64,000 bases of DNA from Clostridiaceae bacterium (GCA_018383195.1 JAGZOP010000001.1:1-64000), one strand, 5' to 3'. Counted from the stretch's first letter, positions 14,421-22,983 are shown. Notes: a model not told the origin generated them from the sequence alone. A program made the numbers and translations.

Positions 14421-15758
14421 TTAATACTCGTGTGTTGTAAAATACTCTAAAATGCCGTCATGCATTGCCTGCGCTTCCGCACGCAGCCCCGCGTCAGACA
14501 GCACCGCCTGCACATCATCCGCGTTGTCAATGAATGCATATTCGCTGATCATGCCCAACATGTCCACATTTGCCGCATACCGCAGAATTGCATAATAATC
14601 GCCGTTCTGTCCTTCGCGGAAAACGGTGGGACGATGGCGAACCCGCCCGATGCTCGTATAATGCTTTTCCATGACCGCGCCTAACTCTTTTCCTGCGCCA
14701 CCATTTTTATATTGTATCTGTGCCAGCAGCTCAAACCCCTGTGCCTTGGTATTGTAAGCATTGTGGTGCACGCTGAAACACAGATCTGCAATCTCTGCAT
14801 TATCCTCAATCATTTCCTTGCGTTTGGCAAAGGAAACGTATTTGTCTGTCTCGCGCGTCATAATCACGGTTGCGCCACTCGCTTCCAGCATATCACGCAG
14901 ATACAGTGCGACCGGAAGATTAAAGTCCTTTTCCAGAAGCTTGTCTCCCGCTTCAACCGTCTCCCCTTTATAGTTGACATAGCTGACCGGCGCAATGCCC
15001 GTAGAGCCGCTGTCTGAACCGCCGTGTCCCACATCGAGCAGGATCGTCAGTTTTCCATCCAAATGCGCTGTAAAATCCGGTTCCGGTTCTGGCTTGGGTT
15101 CCGGATCAGGTGTTGGCTGAGGCTCCGGCTTTGGATCTGGTTTCGGTTCCGGCTTGGGCTCTGGCTCGGGTTCAACATAACCCGGCGTCTTGATGATCCC
15201 CTGCTTGCTTGAATTGCGGTAGGAAATATCAAAGCCAAGATTTTCACCTATATCACGCAGCTTATAATATGTAAAACCATTGATATTAAAGGCTTCCATG
15301 TCGGTTTCTTTACCGTCAATCAGTACCGGCAGCGAGGATGCCACAGCATTCTTGACTTCGGTTGCAGGCTTCATCTCAGAGCCGTCCGCCTGATAGGCAG
15401 CACCCCGCTTTACCGAAATTTTGCGCGCCGCACTGTCATAGGAAACGCTGAACTTGCATTCTTTATTCCGCATCAAATATGCAATATCGCGCAGCTTAAA
15501 ATAAGTATATGCCGCATCGCCTTGACTGATCAAATATCCGGATGGCTTTACGGTTTCGCCGTCCAGCAAAATTTCCATCTTGCTGATCTGCGCTTTAAAG
15601 GTCTGCGCGGTGCCAACTCCAACCAGTTCCGGGTCTTCCGCCGCTGCGGATACCATCCCGTTTTCAGCCGTTTCTTCGGCAGCCGCCGCAGATGACTGCA
15701 CACCCGCAGAACAAGTCAGCACTGCCGCCATGATAAAGGAAATAATTCTTTTGCGCAT
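14421..15758 (-). CDS. Secreted N-acetylmuramoyl-L-alanine amidase with copper-amine-oxidase-like stalk
   Basis: About 445 residues. A signal peptide (MRKRIISFIMAAVLTCSAG, Ala-rich end near residue 27) precedes two repeats resembling the copper amine oxidase N-terminal fold, recognised by YFKLRDIAYLM and YYKLRDIGENLGF. A Pro/Glu/Lys linker of about 35 residues (PEPKPEP-type repeats) leads to an Amidase_3 domain. Zinc ligands are visible: His in LLDVGHGGSDSG, Glu near the dimer KLLEKDFN, His in SVHHNAYN, and the catalytic Glu in MISEYAFIDN. It should cleave the bond between muramic acid and the stem peptide in the cell wall. The start ATG has AAAGGGAG upstream; an earlier in-frame ATG lacks an RBS. 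Confidence 0.9.
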   Translation of the reverse strand: MRKRIISFIMAAVLTCSAGVQSSAAAAEETAENGMVSAAAEDPELVGVGTAQTFKAQISKMEILLDGETVKPSGYLISQGDAAYTYFKLRDIAYLMRNKECKFSVSYDSAARKISVKRGAAYQADGSEMKPATEVKNAVASSLPVLIDGKETDMEAFNINGFTYYKLRDIGENLGFDISYRNSSKQGIIKTPGYVEPEPEPKPEPKPDPKPEPQPTPDPEPKPEPEPDFTAHLDGKLTILLDVGHGGSDSGSTGIAPVSYVNYKGETVEAGDKLLEKDFNLPVALYLRDMLEASGATVIMTRETDKYVSFAKRKEMIEDNAEIADLCFSVHHNAYNTKAQGFELLAQIQYKNGGAGKELGAVMEKHYTSIGRVRHRPTVFREGQNGDYYAILRYAANVDMLGMISEYAFIDNADDVQAVLSDAGLRAEAQAMHDGILEYFTTHEY

Positions 15759-15799
15759 AGTTCTCCCTTTCTCCATAATATCTAAAAAACGCTCTTTTT

Positions 15800-15829
15800 A
15801 GTATATCATGCGCTCTGCTTCGGACGCAA
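15800..15829 (-). promoter_or_regulatory. Promoter of the amidase/C_GCAxxG unit
   Basis: On the minus strand TTGCGT is followed after 18 bases by TATACT, about 40 bases before the amidase start. Confidence 0.6.
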
Positions 15830-15879
15830 TCTCTGCCGCTTGGATGTAACAAACATGTAAAACCCCGTTTTCTCATCAC

Positions 15880-15908
15880 AAAAGGGGACAGCCATAAGCC
15901 GTCCCCTC
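15880..15908 (-). terminator. Terminator of the hprK-PHP-glcK operon
   Basis: GGGGACGGC and GCTGTCCCC form a 9-bp stem followed by TTTTGTG on the minus strand, 14 bases after the glcK stop. Confidence 0.8.
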
Positions 15909-15921
15909 CAAAACGTCCTGA

Positions 15922-16854
15922 TTACAGCATTGCTGCGCCAATCAATCCCGCATCATTGCCCAGTTCAGCGCGCACGATTTCGGTGTTCCTGTGCACGCCT
16001 TGGAAACTTTCCCGCGCCACGATTTCACGCAGCGGCTGGAGCAGCTTCTCACCATAACCGGCTACGCCGCCTCCCACAATGATACGCTCCGGCTGGAAAA
16101 TATTCACTAGGCTAGTTAACCCGCTGCCCAGATACATGCAGTACATATCAAAGACCTTTGCCGCCAGCGCATCTCCTTCGTCGCGCGCGTCACAAACCAT
16201 CTTTGCCGTTAGCTTTCCGCCATTCGCATCCCTTTTACCGCGCAGCAGGCTTTCGCCGCCCGACTCCAATGCCATCTCTGCCAAACGAATCATGCCGGAT
16301 GCAGAGGCATATGCCTCCAGACAGCCGTTTCTGCCGCAGTTGCAAGGCAAGCCGCCGACCGCTACAACCATGTGGCCAATCTCGCCCGCAATGCCGTTTG
16401 CGCCCGTGTACAGCCTGCCGCCGATTACAATGCCGCCGCCGACGCCCGTGCCGAGCGTCACCATAATGGCGTCCTGACACCCCTTTCCCGCGCCCGCAAT
16501 GACCTCGCCGAGCGCTGCGCAGTTCGCATCATTATCGAGCACAACCGGACAGGCAAACTCCGGCTGAAACGCTTCTGCGAAGCAGACATTCTGCATCCTG
16601 AGATTGGTGCCGAACATCAGCATCACAGCATCCCGGTCAATCGAGCCAGGAACGCCAATGCCGATCTGCGTGACCTCGTCCGGTGCCGCGCCATGCATAC
16701 CGCACAGGCTGAGCGCAAGCTGCTTCATATCCGCCTTCATCTGTGCCGGATTGCCGGTACGGGTCGGCAGGCTTTCTTTACCAAGCAGCGTTCCATTTTC
16801 TTCGCACAGGCAGACCACCGTATTCGTGCCGCCAAGGTCAATGCCGATTCTCAT
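15922..16854 (-). CDS. glcK: ROK-family glucokinase
   Basis: A 310-residue ROK sugar kinase phosphorylating glucose with ATP. The phosphate-binding motif is IGIDLGGTNTVVCL at the N-terminus; VVLDNDANCAALGE contains the catalytic aspartate; GTGVGGGIVIGGRLY and the zinc-binding motif with EIGHMVV and CNCGRNGCLEAYAS (near 165-185) follow. CxCGxxGCxE is diagnostic of ROK proteins. The preferred sugar could be another hexose, but its position in the hprK operon fits glucokinase. The ATG was chosen over an in-frame TTG two codons earlier that overlaps the stop of the PHP gene. AGGAAGGGG stands ten bases upstream. Confidence 0.9.
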   Translation of the reverse strand: MRIGIDLGGTNTVVCLCEENGTLLGKESLPTRTGNPAQMKADMKQLALSLCGMHGAAPDEVTQIGIGVPGSIDRDAVMLMFGTNLRMQNVCFAEAFQPEFACPVVLDNDANCAALGEVIAGAGKGCQDAIMVTLGTGVGGGIVIGGRLYTGANGIAGEIGHMVVAVGGLPCNCGRNGCLEAYASASGMIRLAEMALESGGESLLRGKRDANGGKLTAKMVCDARDEGDALAAKVFDMYCMYLGSGLTSLVNIFQPERIIVGGGVAGYGEKLLQPLREIVARESFQGVHRNTEIVRAELGNDAGLIGAAML

Positions 16855-16856
16855 CT

Positions 16857-17603
16857 TCAAATGACCCCTTCCTCAAAGCTGTTGATGTCAATACCGCGAA
16901 TTTTTTGGAAATAGGCTGCCATGCGGTCCCAATCCGCATTGATCACCAGTTCCTCCGGGAAATCGATCTCCTCAAGCAGCTTGACTGCATCCTGCGTCTT
17001 TCCGACCATATAGGAAATGTGTGAATCGCTCGTCACCACAATCGGTACGCGGTATTTCATGCACAGCTTCGCAATGCTTGTACAATTATGGCGGCTGCCC
17101 GCGCGGATGGCGAGCGAGTTGTTATTGATCTCCACAATCTTGCCGAACTCATTGCACTGTGAAATGATGCGCTCCTGATCGAAGGCGAAATCCTCGGTTC
17201 CCAGATGTCCGAGCGTGGTGACATAAGGGTTGCGCAGAATGTTTTCCAGCGCAGCCGTGTGCACCTCGCGCGTAGCAGGCGGAAAGCAGGGTGCATGGAA
17301 CGACGCAATGACGTAGTCGAGATTTTTCATATATTTATGCTCGATTCGATCCACCCCGCCCGCCGGCGGCAGGATATTCAGTTCCGCCCCGCGCAGAACC
17401 GTGATCCCATCTATTTTACGCGGAATGATATTCAGATTGGCAAAATGCCACTGGTGTGCGCCGTCATCCATCGCCGGACCATGATTTGTAATGGCAATCG
17501 CAGAAAGACCGGCGCGCTTCGCTCCCTGCACCATCTCCTCCAGAGAGCTGTGCGCATGGTCGGAAACATTGGTGTGCGTGTGCAGATCTGCAATAATATG
17601 CAT
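16857..17603 (-). CDS. PHP-domain phosphatase, YcdX-like
   Basis: A 248-residue PHP hydrolase similar to YcdX. Metal ligands are seen in ADLHTHTNVSDHAHSS at the N-terminus, AITNHGPAM near residue 38, ASFHAPCF, TTLGHLGTEDF and VTSDSHISYMVG. This set predicts a trinuclear metal centre hydrolysing a phosphate ester; the natural substrate is unknown. The gene lies between hprK and glcK with no promoter in between, which suggests it may act on a sugar or a signalling phosphate linked to carbon metabolism. The start was set at an ATG with GGAGAGG nine bases upstream. Confidence 0.8.
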   Translation of the reverse strand: MHIIADLHTHTNVSDHAHSSLEEMVQGAKRAGLSAIAITNHGPAMDDGAHQWHFANLNIIPRKIDGITVLRGAELNILPPAGGVDRIEHKYMKNLDYVIASFHAPCFPPATREVHTAALENILRNPYVTTLGHLGTEDFAFDQERIISQCNEFGKIVEINNNSLAIRAGSRHNCTSIAKLCMKYRVPIVVTSDSHISYMVGKTQDAVKLLEEIDFPEELVINADWDRMAAYFQKIRGIDINSFEEGVI

Positions 17604-17662
17604 TGTGAAAAACCTCTCCTCATAACTGTGGGCTGCGGTCTTTCCCGCAGCCCAGATCGACA

Positions 17663-18592
17663 TCAGCCAAACGAACGCAGCATACGCTCCTGCAATTCCT
17701 TGGCAGCATTATACCCCATCTTCTTGTAGCGGTTGTTCATCGCAGCAACCTCGATGATGACCGCAAGATTTCGTCCGGGCTTGACCGGAATGGTCAGCGA
17801 CGGCACACGGATGTCAAGAATACTGGTGGTCTGACCGTCCAGACCCAGACGGTCGTATTGTTTGCCCTCTTCCCAGTTTTCCAGATTGATAACCAGTTCG
17901 ATCTTCTCTGTCAGTTTTACCGAACCAACGCCAAAAATACGGCGCACATCGACAATACCGATGCCGCGCAGCTCGATAAAGTAACGAATCACGTCCGGAG
18001 AAGTGCCGACCAGTGTTTTATCGGATACGCGCTTGATTTCCACCGCATCGTCCGCAATCAGGCGGTGACCGCGCTTAACCAGCTCAATCGCGGTTTCTGA
18101 TTTACCAACGCCCGAATCGCCGAGCAGCAGCACACCCTCGCCATAGATTTCAATGAGTACGCCATGCAGCGTAATCCGCGGCGCCAAAGAAACCTTGAGC
18201 GATGCCACGACCGAATTGATGATTGTCGATGTGAATTCGTTGGAACGCAGAATCGGCACGCCATGTTTCTTTGCCGCTTCCAGACACTCCGGAAAGATAT
18301 CCATATTGCGCGAAACGATCATCGCGGGAATACCGGTTTCAAACAGGCGCTCAAAAATTTCAAACCGCTTCTGCGGCTCAAAACTCTCGACATAGGTGGT
18401 TTCCACCTTGCCCATCACCTGTAAGCGGTTGGGGTCAAAAAAATCAAAGAATCCTGCAAGCTGCAAACCGGGACGGCTCACATCGTCTTTTGTGATTTCA
18501 GTTTTTTCAAAGCCTTCCGGTCCATACATGACTTCAAAGTTAAACTCTTGGATGAGATCACCCAAGCATACGCCATACTCTTTTAACTGCAT
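17663..18592 (-). CDS. hprK: HPr kinase/phosphorylase
   Basis: A 309-residue bifunctional enzyme that phosphorylates and dephosphorylates Ser46 of HPr, the central switch for carbon catabolite repression in Bacillota. The N-terminal domain is followed by the P-loop GDSGVGKSETAIEL near residue 155 and the HprK signature RGIGIVDVRRIFGVG near residue 205, with NNRYKKMGYNAAKEL at the C-terminus. The start has GGAGG seven bases upstream, and the upstream in-frame extension lacks an RBS. It heads an operon with a PHP gene and glcK. HPr itself is not in the window, but PTS components are at 59.8-61.9 kb. Confidence 0.96.
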   Translation of the reverse strand: MQLKEYGVCLGDLIQEFNFEVMYGPEGFEKTEITKDDVSRPGLQLAGFFDFFDPNRLQVMGKVETTYVESFEPQKRFEIFERLFETGIPAMIVSRNMDIFPECLEAAKKHGVPILRSNEFTSTIINSVVASLKVSLAPRITLHGVLIEIYGEGVLLLGDSGVGKSETAIELVKRGHRLIADDAVEIKRVSDKTLVGTSPDVIRYFIELRGIGIVDVRRIFGVGSVKLTEKIELVINLENWEEGKQYDRLGLDGQTTSILDIRVPSLTIPVKPGRNLAVIIEVAAMNNRYKKMGYNAAKELQERMLRSFG

Positions 18593-18721
18593 TTTCAGCC
18601 CTCCTGCTCGTTTTGGAGAATCGTTATGGCTATTATAACGGATTTTGCCGTTTTTTTCAACGCTTTCCCCGATGTCCTGTGCATCTTTTTTCAGAGAAAT
18701 AAAATATTTTTGCAAATTCGC

Positions 18722-18750
18722 TTGCATTTCCTCGATCTTTATGGTAGTAT
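18722..18750 (+). promoter_or_regulatory. Promoter of rpmB
   Basis: TTGCAT and TAGTAT are 17 bases apart, 44 bases before the rpmB start codon; AAGGAGGTG is the RBS. Confidence 0.7.
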
Positions 18751-18794
18751 ATTATTCGTTACTCAATGCCTTGTAGATAAGGAGGTGCAGGAAA

Positions 18795-18983
18795 ATGGCA
18801 AAGTGCGATATTTGCGGCAAGGGCGTTACCTTTGGTATCAAGGTTTCTCACTCTCACAGACGTTCCAACAGAACTTGGAAGCCGAACGTCCGTCGTGTAA
18901 AGGCTCTGATCGACGGTACTCCCCGCCATGTCAACGTATGTACTCGGTGCCTCCGCTCCGGCAAGGTTACCCGTGCTATCTAA
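18795..18983 (+). CDS. rpmB: 50S ribosomal protein L28
   Basis: A 62-residue L28 of the zinc-binding kind: CDICGK at residues 4-9 and CTRCLRSGKV near the C-terminus supply four cysteines. The body (SHSHRRSNRTWKPNVRRVK) is the standard rRNA-binding sequence. It is a single-gene unit with its own promoter and two terminators, as usual for rpmB in Clostridia. Confidence 0.98.
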   Translation: MAKCDICGKGVTFGIKVSHSHRRSNRTWKPNVRRVKALIDGTPRHVNVCTRCLRSGKVTRAI

Positions 18984-19005
18984 TCACGTGACCATACTTG
19001 ACGTT

Positions 19006-19034
19006 TAAAACCGCTCCACAAGAGCGGTTTTTTT
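19006..19034 (+). terminator. Terminator of rpmB
   Basis: AAACCGCTC pairs with GAGCGGTTT around a five-base loop, followed by seven T. Confidence 0.9.
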
Positions 19035-19038
19035 GTTT

Positions 19039-19079
19039 AAAAAGGCGAACTGACATGCATCTGTCAGTTCGCCTTTTTC
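19039..19079. terminator. Second, bidirectional terminator
   Basis: A 16-17-bp stem (AAAAGGCGAACTGACA with its complement) with T-tracts on both strands lies just after the rpmB terminator. It also faces the end of the small membrane gene on the other strand. Confidence 0.8.
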
Positions 19080-19125
19080 TTACAATTGTGCTTTACGCCC
19101 GCTGATTCTGCCTTTCATGTTTCTG

Positions 19126-19311
19126 TCAGTCTCGGTTTTCGCTTTTTTCCCTGTCCGTTTCCTCAAAAGCATGCCAAACAGGCGGTTCTTTATGACGGTT
19201 TAGCAGCGATTTGAGTTTGGCGAGAAGCCCTTCTATCAGATGAAACCACACTTGACCAAAAATAAAAATCACAACCAGAATCAGAAACCACATTCCAATT
19301 TCCCGCCACAC
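19126..19311 (-). CDS. Small single-pass membrane protein, unknown
   Basis: A 61-residue protein beginning at GTG with GAGGTGAGG upstream. Residues 5-28 (IGMWFLILVVIFIFGQVWF) form one hydrophobic segment, followed by a basic stretch LLAKLKSLLNRHK and a charged soluble tail. This fits a small inner-membrane protein with a cytoplasmic tail. It lies 22 bases after the next gene upstream and may share its transcript. No family is recognised. The segment from here to about 21.1 kb is less GC-rich at third codon positions than its neighbours and may be acquired. Confidence 0.5.
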   Translation of the reverse strand: MWREIGMWFLILVVIFIFGQVWFHLIEGLLAKLKSLLNRHKEPPVWHAFEETDREKSENRD

Positions 19312-19333
19312 TTCGCCTCACCTCAAGTTCTGC

Positions 19334-19819
19334 TTATTTGGTCGAAAAATCATTCAGGAAAAAGGCTGTGAATGCCTCCAGTTCCTCTTTCTGATAGAGA
19401 TAGATATACAGGCTCTCATCCTCCAGCCATTCATAGGCGTTGATACCGATATATCCCTTCCGATCTGGATAGATGATAAAGGCATCGGTTGGATACTTAT
19501 TCCGGTACGCTTTGTGAATCTCATCCCGGCGGTAATAGGTGGGATCTCCATAACCAGAGAGATCGGGAACCGTAGGCACGACCACAATGGTACGGGTAGC
19601 CGCATTCCATCCCACAATCAAATTACCAATCTGGGTCTTACTTCCATGGACAAAACCATAATTGAACCGTTTGACATCCTCAGTATAACCCACGATCAAA
19701 CGATATTCCTCGCCATGCTCCACCGCCTGATCAAACAAGGCACGCACCTTTTTGGCGTTTGCCGCGCTCTTTTCCATATCCGGCTCCGGTCCCTTAAACA
19801 ATTTGCTGAACAGTCCCAT
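19334..19819 (-). CDS. Hypothetical protein, unknown function
   Basis: A 161-residue soluble protein beginning MGLFSKLFKGPEPD; the first ATG in frame lies only two bases after the GGGAGG, so the second ATG, eight bases away, is the better start. The central part contains LIVGYTEDVKRFNYGFV and LIVGWNAATRTIVVVP, which look like consecutive beta strands, and the C-terminus has DESLYIYLYQKEELEAF. No catalytic motif, signal peptide or membrane segment is evident. It is probably a paired unit with the small membrane gene downstream. I do not recognise a family. Confidence 0.6.
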   Translation of the reverse strand: MGLFSKLFKGPEPDMEKSAANAKKVRALFDQAVEHGEEYRLIVGYTEDVKRFNYGFVHGSKTQIGNLIVGWNAATRTIVVVPTVPDLSGYGDPTYYRRDEIHKAYRNKYPTDAFIIYPDRKGYIGINAYEWLEDESLYIYLYQKEELEAFTAFFLNDFSTK

Positions 19820-19825
19820 CTTCAT

Positions 19826-20204
19826 TTCCTCCCAAAAATTGTATTGAAATAATTCATTTTAACTTCTTCCGCCCGAATGACCGCGCTGTAAAAGTTATGG
19901 ATACTGCGGTTCTTGTCACAATCTGCCCGCTGCCGGTTCCAGCTTGTTCCCTTGTGAATTCCTCTTGTGTCACAGGCTCAACACAGCAGCCAAACGCATT
20001 CGTTTTTACAATTCCATGATATCCCTCCTTATCCCAAAGCTGTCCCATAACCATGAGGCATTCTTTTCAACTTCATAATGCTTTTTAGCAAAGAAGCCCC
20101 ACGCCGCACTGTCCTAAGGACAGGCTGACGCAGGGCAAAAAAGCCGCACAAAGCCGGCAGCCGATTTCAGGCAATCGACCTTTTTCATCAGTTGTGCGCT
20201 GGAA
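19826..20204. other. Non-coding or decayed interval before tetR
   Basis: About 380 bases without a convincing gene. On the minus strand there is a good RBS (AAGGAGGG near 20033) followed by ATG and then a stop after two codons, and an open frame of 66 codons at 19854-20054 without an RBS of its own. This pattern suggests a gene broken by mutation. A perfect 15-bp palindrome (CTGTCC-TAA-GGACAG, 20109-20123) and several G/C-rich inverted fragments lie nearby. Confidence 0.5.
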
Positions 20205-20876
20205 TTATATTGTCCCCCTACGGAGATTTGCTGATTCGTTCCGTGCATCTTCTATCACTCTGCTTTCACTTTCTTTTGCCCGCTGCATTCCATCCAGCAG
20301 GGCACTGATTTGAAATTCCACCATATCCTCTGCCATTTCCGGAAATAAGAACGGCATAGTGTTCGGAATTGCTTTATACACCATCATCATGGACAAGGCA
20401 AGGTTTCCAAACAGCCTCGGGTCTACACTGTCCGCAGAAACGCCAAAAATCTCAAGCAACTCGCGGAATAATTTGCTCTGATCTTCTCGGAAGATCTGGA
20501 AATTTTCTTGGGAGAGGCAACGGTACACCTCCTGCTCTTCTTCAATGGACAGCACTGCGATTCCTTTTTTCTCTCCATAAACGCAGGTTTCCAGAAAAGT
20601 TTGTACCCCCTCTCTCCAACTGCGTGCAGGATCTTCCATCAGCTGACGGGCATATTGCAGCAGCTTGGGCTGCTGATACCGAAGCGCTTCCAACACCAGT
20701 TCCTCCTTGGATGAGAAAAATGTATAGAAAAAGGTCTTGGAAATGCCTACTTTCTTGCATAGAATATCAATACTGCTGTGGATCAGCCCCCGATCCACAA
20801 TGCATTGAATCACAGTGGTCATCAGCGCGGTCCGTACTTGTTCCCGCTCCTCCCCAGAATAGGCTTTTCGCGCCAT
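20205..20876 (-). CDS. TetR/AcrR-family transcriptional regulator
   Basis: A 223-residue repressor-type protein. The N-terminal DNA-binding domain has the TetR pattern: a helix with IQCIVDRGLIHSSID, then ILCKKVGISKTFFYTFFSSKEELV (residues 38-62) as the helix-turn-helix. The C-terminal two-thirds are helical and presumably bind a ligand. No efflux pump or enzyme gene lies next to it, so its target is not obvious; the most evident candidate is its own promoter, where a perfect 17-base palindrome overlaps the -10 box. Neighbouring genes on the left are small hypotheticals, on the right guaA. The local base composition is lower in GC than in the core genes. Confidence 0.88.
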   Translation of the reverse strand: MARKAYSGEEREQVRTALMTTVIQCIVDRGLIHSSIDILCKKVGISKTFFYTFFSSKEELVLEALRYQQPKLLQYARQLMEDPARSWREGVQTFLETCVYGEKKGIAVLSIEEEQEVYRCLSQENFQIFREDQSKLFRELLEIFGVSADSVDPRLFGNLALSMMMVYKAIPNTMPFLFPEMAEDMVEFQISALLDGMQRAKESESRVIEDARNESANLRRGTI

Positions 20877-20921
20877 ATCGCTTTCCCCCTCTCAGCAGTA
20901 TAAAGAACAAAATTACAAATT

Positions 20922-20938
20922 GGTATTTATATAATACC
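20922..20938. promoter_or_regulatory. Palindromic operator candidate over the tetR promoter
   Basis: GGTATT-TATAT-AATACC is a perfect inverted repeat (6-5-6). It covers the -10 box (TATTAT on the minus strand) of the tetR promoter, a placement expected for autorepression by a TetR protein. Confidence 0.65.
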
Positions 20939-20959
20939 TGAACCGAAGAGAATATACAA
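20931..20959 (-). promoter_or_regulatory. Promoter of tetR
   Basis: On the minus strand TTGTAT is followed after 17 bases by TATTAT. The transcript would start near 20924 and carry a leader of about 48 bases with GAGAGGGGG as RBS. Confidence 0.65.
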
Positions 20960-21053
20960 CTGTCTTTTTGAAAAATTTTTATGAACCCACTATGCAAATT
21001 GCTGTTTCGGCAGATTGCAGCGGGCAGCGCGTGTGTTGCCCTCCCCAAACAGG

Positions 21054-21090
21054 AAAAGGCGGCACAGCCCATGAACCGGGCTGTGCCGCC
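21054..21090 (-). terminator. Terminator of guaA
   Basis: GGCGGCACAGCCC and GGGCTGTGCCGCC form a 13-bp GC-rich stem followed on the minus strand by TTTTCC. It is about 70 bases beyond the guaA stop. Confidence 0.75.
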
Positions 21091-21157
21091 TAATTAAAAA
21101 TATGCTTTTTGTAGCCAAAAATCCCTTGATATTACCGGATTCTTCGGATTTTTTGCT

Positions 21158-22702
21158 TTATTCCCATTCTATCGTGGACGGCGGCTTACTCGTAATATCG
21201 TACACAATGCGGTTGATATGCCCCACTTCGTTGACAATCCGCACCGAAACGCGGTCGAGTACCTCATACGGGATACGCGCCCAGTCCGCAGTCATAAAGT
21301 CCGTCGTGGTGACCGAGCGGAGCGCGAGGGTATAATCATAGGTTCGACCATCCCCCATCACACCGACCGAGCGCATATTGGTCAGCACCGCAAAGTACTG
21401 ATTCATCGTGTGCTCCAGTCCCGCTTTCGCAATCTCATCGCGGAAAATGAAATCCGCTTCGCGCAGGGTGTCCAGTTTTTCTTTCGTGACATCTCCAATC
21501 ACACGAATCGCAAGCCCCGGTCCCGGGAATGGCTGCCGCATGACCAGATATTCCGGCAGCCCCAGTTCGCGGCCGAGCTGACGCACCTCATCCTTAAAGA
21601 GCAGGCGCAGCGGCTCGATGATCTCCTTAAAGTCCACATAATCCGGCAGACCGCCCACATTGTGGTGGCTCTTAATCACTGCTGCATCGCCCGCACCAGA
21701 CTCAATGACGTCCGGATAAATCGTGCCCTGCACCAGATAATCAATCTTGCCGATTTTCTTGCCTTCTTCTTCAAAGACACGGATAAATTCCTCTCCGATG
21801 ATCTTACGCTTGCTCTCCGGCTCGGCAACCCCGGCAAGCTTGCTGAGGAAGCGCTGCTCGGCATCCACCCGCACAAAATGGATGTCCCATTTGGAAAATG
21901 CGGCTTCCACCTCGTCGCCCTCATCCTTGCGCATCAAACCGTGATCGACAAACACGCAGGTAAGCTGGCTGCCGACCGCCTCCGCGAGCAGCGCCGCCGC
22001 GACCGACGAATCCACACCGCCGGACAGCGCCAGCAGCACCTTGCCCTCGCCCACCTTTTCCCGGATTGCCTGAATCGAAGTGTTCTTGTAGTCCTCCATC
22101 GTCCAGTCGCCCTTGGCGCGGCAAATCTCATAGAGAAAATTCCTGAGCATCAGGCTGCCGTTTTCGGTGTGATTTACTTCCGGATGATACTGCACGCCGT
22201 AAAATCCGCGCGCTTCATCCGCGATTGCTACATTCGGACACATCGCCGTATGTCCGACCAGCGCAAAACCCTCCGGCACCTTTGCCATATAATCGCCGTG
22301 GCTCATCCACGAAATGCCCTGTGCCGGCAATCCCCGGAACAACTTGCAGGAAGTGTCATAGAAGGTTTCAGTCTTACCGTATTCCCGCGCAGAATCGTCC
22401 TGCGCCGCCGTAACCAAGCCGCCCAATGTCTGCGCCATCAGCTGACAGCCGTAGCAGATGCCCAGCACCGGGATTCCCAGTTCAAACACCGCAGGGTCGC
22501 ACTTGGGCGACTGCTCGTCATAAACGCTGTTCGGACCGCCGGTAAATACGATGCCGATCGGATTCAGCGAGCGAATCTCTTCAATCGACGTATGGTATGG
22601 TTTTACCTCGCAATAAACATGGTGTTCGCGGATTCGGCGCGCAATCAACTGGTTGTACTGTCCACCGAAATCCAGAATCAGTATAAGCTGATGATTCTCC
22701 AT
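21158..22702 (-). CDS. guaA: GMP synthase (glutamine-hydrolysing)
   Basis: A 514-residue two-domain enzyme making GMP from XMP, ATP and glutamine. The N-terminal class I amidotransferase has the nucleophile in [11 protein letters not shown] and the His/Glu of the triad in [11 protein letters not shown]. The ATP pyrophosphatase domain shows [16 protein letters not shown] near residue 225. The C-terminal dimerisation domain has [22 protein letters not shown] sequence (ending [11 protein letters not shown]) and terminates PPSTIEWE, as in other GuaA proteins. It stands as a single gene with its own promoter, a 5' leader of about 100 bases and a terminator. Confidence 0.97.
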   Translation of the reverse strand: MENHQLILILDFGGQYNQLIARRIREHHVYCEVKPYHTSIEEIRSLNPIGIVFTGGPNSVYDEQSPKCDPAVFELGIPVLGICYGCQLMAQTLGGLVTAAQDDSAREYGKTETFYDTSCKLFRGLPAQGISWMSHGDYMAKVPEGFALVGHTAMCPNVAIADEARGFYGVQYHPEVNHTENGSLMLRNFLYEICRAKGDWTMEDYKNTSIQAIREKVGEGKVLLALSGGVDSSVAAALLAEAVGSQLTCVFVDHGLMRKDEGDEVEAAFSKWDIHFVRVDAEQRFLSKLAGVAEPESKRKIIGEEFIRVFEEEGKKIGKIDYLVQGTIYPDVIESGAGDAAVIKSHHNVGGLPDYVDFKEIIEPLRLLFKDEVRQLGRELGLPEYLVMRQPFPGPGLAIRVIGDVTKEKLDTLREADFIFRDEIAKAGLEHTMNQYFAVLTNMRSVGVMGDGRTYDYTLALRSVTTTDFMTADWARIPYEVLDRVSVRIVNEVGHINRIVYDITSKPPSTIEWE

Positions 22703-22757
22703 TCGAACGTTGTCCTTTCTGTCTCAAATCTATCACACGAAAAATAAACTTTCCCCC

Positions 22758-22778
22758 TTAGAGCACGGAAATTCGCAT
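22758..22778 (-). CDS. Possible six-codon leader peptide upstream of guaA
   Basis: In the guaA leader an ATG preceded eight bases earlier by GGAG opens a seven-codon frame (MRISVL and stop). It ends about 55 bases before guaA. No attenuator hairpin is evident nearby, so a regulatory role is speculative; a chance occurrence is possible. Confidence 0.25.
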   Translation of the reverse strand: MRISVL

Positions 22779-22814
22779 TGTACCGTCTCCGGAGGATTTT
22801 TAATTGATATAGAA

Positions 22815-22843
22815 ATTATGCCACAATTTCGTGTGTACAGCAA
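22815..22843 (-). promoter_or_regulatory. Promoter of guaA
   Basis: TTGCTG and CATAAT are 17 bases apart on the minus strand. No purine riboswitch core was found in the leader. Confidence 0.65.
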
Positions 22844-22983
22844 TGCTTTTTTGCATTTTTTGCGAGTTTCTTGATTTTTATGGTACTCTTTTCTGAAAAG
22901 CGTAAAAAAATACGCTGCATTTTTAGAATAAATCACCGCATACGGTCAAAAATACTTCTAACCAAACGAAAGGGAGTATGCAT

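Noticed and set aside
15070..15180. Tandem short repeats suggesting a CRISPR-like or satellite array
   Set aside because: They encode the Pro/Glu/Lys linker of the amidase and are explained by protein low complexity. No CRISPR repeats or spacers were seen anywhere in the window.
19854..20054. Possible 66-residue protein
   Set aside because: No RBS of its own, no family, and a stop in the better-placed frame; more likely part of a decayed region.
21218..22747. Open frame of 509 codons antisense to guaA
   Set aside because: Mirror frame of a certain gene, Arg/His-rich translation, no RBS.
22703..22843. Purine (guanine) riboswitch upstream of guaA
   Set aside because: The conserved core segments of the purine aptamer are absent.
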